Origin: JAQXDR01 sp038138625
GTDB lineage: Bacteria; Pseudomonadota; Alphaproteobacteria; Rhodobacterales; Rhodobacteraceae
NCBI GenBank assembly: GCA_038138625.1
Contig: JAYQEA010000138.1
Location: forward strand, 1-8,488
Length of the DNA: 8,488 nucleotides
Reading direction: 5' to 3'
The position numbers and the translations under genes are program-made. Below are positions 6,801-8,488 of the stretch, one piece after another. The notes beneath the pieces are model-generated. The model had not been told where the DNA came from, ran no database searches, and saw only the letters and a list, made by a program, of their open reading frames with translations. Numbering within the stretch: the first letter of the stretch is position 1; each line of letters begins with the position of its first letter.

Positions 6801-8146
6801 CTGTTATGGGCCAAACATACGCAAACTGGGAGTTGTTGGTTGTTGATGACGGTTCCAGTGATGGCACCGCTGAGTTTGTGGAAATGATGGCCGCGGAATT
6901 AGCAGAAGACCGCATTCGCGTTATTCGCTTACCTAAGAATTACGGAGTCTCCGCTGCGCGTAATGCCGGGCTTCGGGCCGCTAGGGGTCAGTGGATCGCC
7001 TATCTTGACAGCGATAATCAGTGGTCACCGAATTTCCTGACGATCATGCTTGGTAAATTACTTTCTGATGCAGATATGATCACGACGGCGTATTGCGGCC
7101 AATTGATCAAACAGACGACCTGCACGCCCGGTGTGGAGGATCTGGTAGAGGATGTGGGCTTGCGTGGTGCGCCGTTTGATTTTGCACTTTTGGAAAACCG
7201 AAATTATATTGACTTGAATTGCTACATGCACAGGGCCGATATGGTCGAAAAGTATGGTGGGTTTTCAGAAGAACTGCACCGCCTCGTAGATTGGGAATTT
7301 ATATTGCGATATAGTCGCATGGAAAGCCCGAAATATATACCGGCATTGCTGAGTTATTACTTTTTTGACAAAGCCGACAATCAGATCACTCGACTTGTCA
7401 ATTACGAGAAAAGCCTTACAGTATTTAATAGAATAGTGGATCGTCATCTGTCGCGAACGGATCAAGACTTGCCGACCCGCAAAGTCGATGTTTTGCTTGT
7501 CTCTGAAGAACATCTTGAACCAGAAACTCTGTCTAAGCGGGTCCAGGACATCGCTTCGAGCTTCCCAGACGGAGCCGATTTCCGGGTTCTTGTGCCGATG
7601 GCAGAAAATAGTTTTGGCTCATATATATTAGGCTGTGCTTCTGAAGAAGTGCCGCAAGGCCTAGGTCAAATTCTGAAATGGGGGCTTCAGCAACGTCGCG
7701 CTGATGCAGATATCTTCGTTATTAAGGCAAATGGCTTACCAGAAAAAGGGTGGTTGAATAACCTAAGTCGTGCAATTCAGACAGCGCCACAAGCTGGTGT
7801 TTTTGTTCCGCGGCATATGAAACTCAGCGGTAAGCTCACTGATGTTGCTGCGGATATACCATTCGCGCATAACACGCGCGATGCTTGCGTATCTTTATCA
7901 GTCAAATCGCGATTGGTGATCAATCCAGATTTTAATCGTCAGGAATCCCTTAGTGAACTGAAGGGTTTTGGGGCGTTTTGTTTCTATATAACCAGTGAAT
8001 GTGCTGCGGATCTTTGGATTCCAGAAGAATTTCAAACTAAAACGGATATATTTTTATTAGAACTTGCTAATCAAATTCGGCACGCACACAGGCGCAGTAT
8101 AATATTCTGCGGTCGAGTTTCGGTCTATGATTTGCCGTTATCTTAG
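2900..8146 (+). CDS. Giant multidomain glycosyltransferase (GT4 + GT2 + GT2, 1748 aa)
   Basis: A single uninterrupted frame encodes three recognisable glycosyltransferase domains, so it probably adds several sugars in succession to one glycan (surface polysaccharide, O-antigen-like chain or glycoprotein). Order by residue: unassigned beta-rich region 1-328; GT4-like GT-B domain ~329-690; rhamnosyltransferase-like GT2 ~712-960; two beta modules ~1033-1210; canonical GT2 ~1280-1500; GT-A-like region without DxD ~1528-1748. Single-domain GT2 and GT4 enzymes usually have 250-400 residues, so this is an end-to-end fusion of several enzymes. There is no signal peptide or transmembrane helix; nucleotide-sugar donors imply cytoplasmic action. 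It follows the sulfotransferase gene by 43 bases with its own CGGAG site. The frame is intact over 5.2 kb although both flanks are decayed transposase DNA, which argues for selection. Donor sugars and acceptor cannot be read from the sequence. Domain details are given as separate entries. Confidence 0.88.
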   Translation: MSFQTKMTVSSLQTKGKIAIKKQKRSIDISDTLRIETKLPEGEAVQARTVQVEGQECLEISVGDVSGWVRLQCIGTSKSTVLGLRILLKASAETARRGPKIRTVIAKSKPKTSWRNAITETTQYIPIKTPFWTQITGLFACGSQTGGERVDALIDLPPNSSFVIAKVDQNLFPASMDDKNDRPLTESSVKTIRPFSLTSESDWTLNYLAKKPVVFSTNTHIEGFNVSGHVVASGPLENVDISTKEGKKKVHVVPSQPVRIIDNVWIPCGFQSCLDQFLDEGATEVKVGWSGDGANFSEILTLPQKLRLARFHETNKQMHTADEYSVPTSVKLFYFPDYTSTNPYQRLMYRNMPEVDAQAGDLTSAIEWLENEQSAQPVTLHLHWLNPVFAGCNTIEEGEKVCDDFLNRLAYFVRLGGIVIWTVHNAISHDGKLFAAERRLGQGVADLASVIHIHSRRLLPILADYYGIAESRVLVQQHPSFRGYYPSYVSREIAREHHGYAATDKVFLFCGQLRPYKGIDDLVTAFSEIVRKDPDAHLLIVGKPVFPYAPGFLTQKFKGVKNLRILEGHISDADLQWYYKASDWVVLPYKNVLTSGSLLCAMSFGQPCIAPKTGMIPDLLKSSKNGFTYNLDNPTGLLDAMLAACDTSLEDRATMAEVAQKTVEPLTWSKMGSALKSSLQRAYSTEIVRIEFEDYSRDCLLAGAKFPPNKIASTAIIILNYEHIDDVQRLISTLKKSSSQDFDIYIVDNASPSLSLSQLLLAVPGVHLLRLPENLGYAAGNNAVMRLIKPLGYKFAWILNPDMVVSTTALQQYQDAAQMYPEESILGAVIERGDADGNVASAGCYASFEDGVSTNHMFAGKDVSLLPDEPYPADFITGASIFLRMSALDVIGFIPEDYFLYFEETHWLLEAGRKGYKCLILPKVRLKHHKRSEEDGLPAKYYFYYYIRNNLLFFARMTGEPAKAAMNRLLVGFVTTWLKKIEARDPRSLETYKRISEQAIADGLNGIAGKRDLIKLEPDIFNLPPLSRDVEPFGSFDIEDNGCVNGAISLKKQMVGSATIHILEQGKVIEGIKCKSENNGMRFHFKAQLPPKLRAGRVVNLEFRLNGESIVNGHLSKFVPRVAPSYKGRIDGVSQFICSGWAWNKNDPQDQVKVEILHDGKVIGTAIAGEYRADLLRHEIGNGKAAFAIRLPRKFSDGSKRTLQLRVAGEPEVLFERTVLDGAISGGATPKPLEQSLDDLFYERQLWIAKHDLSALPVGRYFASMERAMAKRYEKRIPNETVSIIMPCFNRRNIIRDAVASVMGQTYANWELLVVDDGSSDGTAEFVEMMAAELAEDRIRVIRLPKNYGVSAARNAGLRAARGQWIAYLDSDNQWSPNFLTIMLGKLLSDADMITTAYCGQLIKQTTCTPGVEDLVEDVGLRGAPFDFALLENRNYIDLNCYMHRADMVEKYGGFSEELHRLVDWEFILRYSRMESPKYIPALLSYYFFDKADNQITRLVNYEKSLTVFNRIVDRHLSRTDQDLPTRKVDVLLVSEEHLEPETLSKRVQDIASSFPDGADFRVLVPMAENSFGSYILGCASEEVPQGLGQILKWGLQQRRADADIFVIKANGLPEKGWLNNLSRAIQTAPQAGVFVPRHMKLSGKLTDVAADIPFAHNTRDACVSLSVKSRLVINPDFNRQESLSELKGFGAFCFYITSECAADLWIPEEFQTKTDIFLLELANQIRHAHRRSIIFCGRVSVYDLPLS
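3884..4969 (+). other. Domain: GT4-like GT-B glycosyltransferase (aa 329-690)
   Basis: The N-terminal Rossmann half shows VKLFYFPDY (330-338), VTLHLHWLNPVF (378-389), GGIVIWTVHNAISHD (416-430) and VIHIHSRRLLPIL (450-462), a pattern typical of GT4 and related mannosyl/glucosyltransferases with a WTVHN acceptor-side loop. The C-terminal donor half has FLFCGQLRPYKGIDDLVTAF (507-526), where Arg514 and Lys517 are the usual diphosphate-binding pair, then HLLIVGKP (537-544) and SGSLLCAMSFGQPCIAP (595-611). In the last segment the classic E-x7-E pair is not present: the position of the second Glu is Cys600. Some GT-B subfamilies with a TSGxLL signature also lack it, so this need not mean inactivity. 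Confidence 0.8.
5033..5779 (+). other. Domain: rhamnosyltransferase-like GT2 (aa 712-960)
   Basis: GT-A fold of the WcaE/RfbF-like GT2 type. It has TAIIILNYEHIDDVQRL (714-730), donor Asp in IVDNAS (746-751), the characteristic LPENLGYAAGNNAV (771-784), the metal-site variant ILNPDMVV (798-805) usual for this subfamily, FITGASIFLR (875-884), then DYFLYFEETHW (897-907), and the aromatic KYYFYYYIRNNLLFF tail (940-954). The acidic segment that usually reads FEDxDW is FEETHW here, with Glu904 for Asp and His906 for the second Asp. Fold and nucleotide-sugar use are well supported; rhamnose as donor is only the family's most common annotation. Confidence 0.85.
5996..6529 (+). other. Domain: tandem beta modules, second a GWAW-type (aa 1033-1210)
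   Basis: The second copy (~1126-1210) has the pattern seen in many alphaproteobacterial glycosyltransferases: GRIDG (1128-1132), SGWAWN (1139-1144), VEILHDGKVIG (1154-1164), YRADL (1171-1175), GNGKAAFAIRLP (1181-1192) and a closing RTLQLRVAG (1201-1209). The preceding ~90 residues look like a diverged first copy: GSFD (1034-1037), IHILEQGKVIEG (1060-1071), MRFHFKAQLP (1081-1090), VNLEFRLNGE (1099-1108), without the GWAW core. These modules link the two GT2 domains and may bind the growing chain; that role is inferred. Confidence 0.6.
6737..7399 (+). other. Domain: canonical GT2 glycosyltransferase (aa 1280-1500)
   Basis: All GT2 landmarks are intact: VSIIMPCFNR (1282-1291), SVMGQTYANWELLVVDDGSS then DGT (1301-1323), the ribose-binding GVSAARNAG (1349-1357), IAYLDSDNQWSPNF (1366-1379) with DxD at 1370-1372, and the probable catalytic base region LVDWEFILRY (1462-1471) with Asp1464. 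This is the domain in the protein most confidently expected to be catalytic. Donor and linkage are unknown. Confidence 0.9.
7481..8143 (+). other. Domain: GT-A-like C-terminal region lacking DxD (aa 1528-1748)
   Basis: The segment begins with a Rossmann-like strand (VDVLLVSEE, 1529-1537), passes ILKWGLQQRRADADIFVIKANGLPEKGWLNNL (1591-1622, read in parts) and GFGAFCFYITSE (1689-1700), and ends at the C terminus. The order recalls a GT2 fold, with 'ADADIFVIKANGLPEKGWL' standing where enzymes read 'lDaDxxlpegWL'. The DxD residues are replaced by KAN. It may be an inactive, structural or regulatory copy of a glycosyltransferase domain. The assignment rests on this arrangement alone. Confidence 0.4.
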
Positions 8147-8163
8147 ACAGTATTTTAGCATAG

Positions 8164-8168
8164 GTTAT
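8164..8168 (+). repeat. Right copy of GTTAT junction direct repeat
   Basis: Identical to 1505-1509. It sits 18 bases after the giant gene's stop and 3 bases before the codons AAT AAC GCT where transposase homology resumes. It is also the left arm of a 5-bp hairpin (GTTAT-cgga-ATAAC, 8164-8177), too short and without a T-tract to be called a terminator. Confidence 0.3.
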
Positions 8169-8390
8169 CGGAATAACGCTTTGACCGAGACGATCATTGG
8201 CCTGTTCAAAACCGAAGTGTTAAATCGCCTGGGGCCATGGAGGTCCAAAGATCAGATCGAATCGGAAACCCTGCAATGGGTAGACTGATTCAACAAAGAG
8301 CGCGTGCTGGAGCCTCTGGGTTAAATCACGCCAATCGAAGCTGAGGAGAAATACGAACAAGCCTTGAAGGCAGACGAAATCGCAGATTGA
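8164..8390 (+). pseudogene. IS3-family orfB transposase remnant, C-terminal part
   Basis: From 8172 the frame reads NNALTETIIGLFKTEVLN (8172-8225), RLGPWRSKDQIESETLQWVD (8226-8285), stop, FNKERVLEPLG, stop, ITPIEAEEKYEQALKADEIAD, ending at TGA 8388-8390. It follows the family's DNALAETIxGLYKAEVI...GPWRSxxxVExATLxWVDWFNxxRLLEPIGxIPPAEAE almost without gaps. The Glu of the DDE triad (in TET) is kept. TGA at 8286-8288 replaces the usual Trp of VDWFN, and TAA at 8322-8324 falls where LG-x-I is expected. There is no start codon. It completes the left fragment that ends at 1509. Non-functional. Confidence 0.88.
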
Positions 8391-8395
8391 CATAC

Positions 8396-8431
8396 GAACT
8401 CAAAAGTCGCCGGTAAACTCGGGGCTGTTCA
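8396..8431 (-). repeat. Probable right terminal end of the IS3-family remnant
   Basis: Six bases after the orfB stop, the sequence ends in 'cggtaaactcggggctgttca'. Read on the minus strand it begins TGAACAGCCCCGAGTTTACC, like the TGAACxGCCCCGGGTTT ends known for this IS group. No matching left end is convincing: the AGCCCCG at 580-586 is only a partial match and lies too far out. The last 57 bases of the window (8432-8488) show nothing recognisable. Confidence 0.55.
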
Positions 8432-8488
8432 AGCCTTGAATAATACGTCGTCCTGTTTCGGTGGATGGATAGTGTCAGTACCTTCGTC

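Noticed and set aside
8136..8178. Terminator after the giant gene (CGTTAT...ATAACG and GTTAT-cgga-ATAAC stems)
   Set aside because: Stems of 5-6 A/T-rich pairs, a long loop for the outer pair and no following T-tract.

Overview
The window looks like a fragment of a draft alphaproteobacterial genome. This is an inference from three things: the IS3-family remnants of the IS51-like group, the sulfotransferase-plus-fused-glycosyltransferase arrangement familiar from marine Rhodobacterales and relatives, and the 'GWAW' beta modules common in alphaproteobacterial glycosyltransferases. A run of ten Ns (382-391) marks a scaffold gap. No rRNA, tRNA, CRISPR array or intact mobile element was recognised.

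Layout: positions 1-982 hold no recognisable intact gene, only a partial open frame at the left edge and decayed-looking DNA around the gap. Positions ~983-1509 are a badly decayed IS3-family transposase locus, with the end of orfA followed by most of orfB. It carries in-frame stops, frame changes and an internal deletion. Positions 1510-1887 are an unassigned leader. Two intact genes follow on the + strand: a 322-residue P-loop sulfotransferase (1888-2856) and, 43 bases later, a 1748-residue multidomain glycosyltransferase (2900-8146). Immediately after its stop, the missing C-terminal part of the IS3 orfB resumes (8164/8172-8390), followed by a likely IS right end (~8396-8431).

The giant protein has, in order: an unassigned beta-rich N-terminal region, a GT4-like GT-B domain, a rhamnosyltransferase-like GT2 domain, two tandem beta modules (the second a clear GWAW type), a canonical GT2 domain with all motifs, and a C-terminal GT-A-like region without a DxD motif. 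With the sulfotransferase it suggests a compact cassette that builds and sulfates a surface or secreted glycan. No export or polymerisation gene is in the window, so the product's fate cannot be read here.

The most striking structural point is that the transposase remnant is split almost to the codon around the two-gene cassette. The left part ends at the residues GDSY and the right part resumes at NNALTE, where family members read GDSYDNALAE. A GTTAT copy lies at each junction. The simplest reading is that a ~6.66 kb cargo entered one old IS copy, but two independent remnants remain possible.
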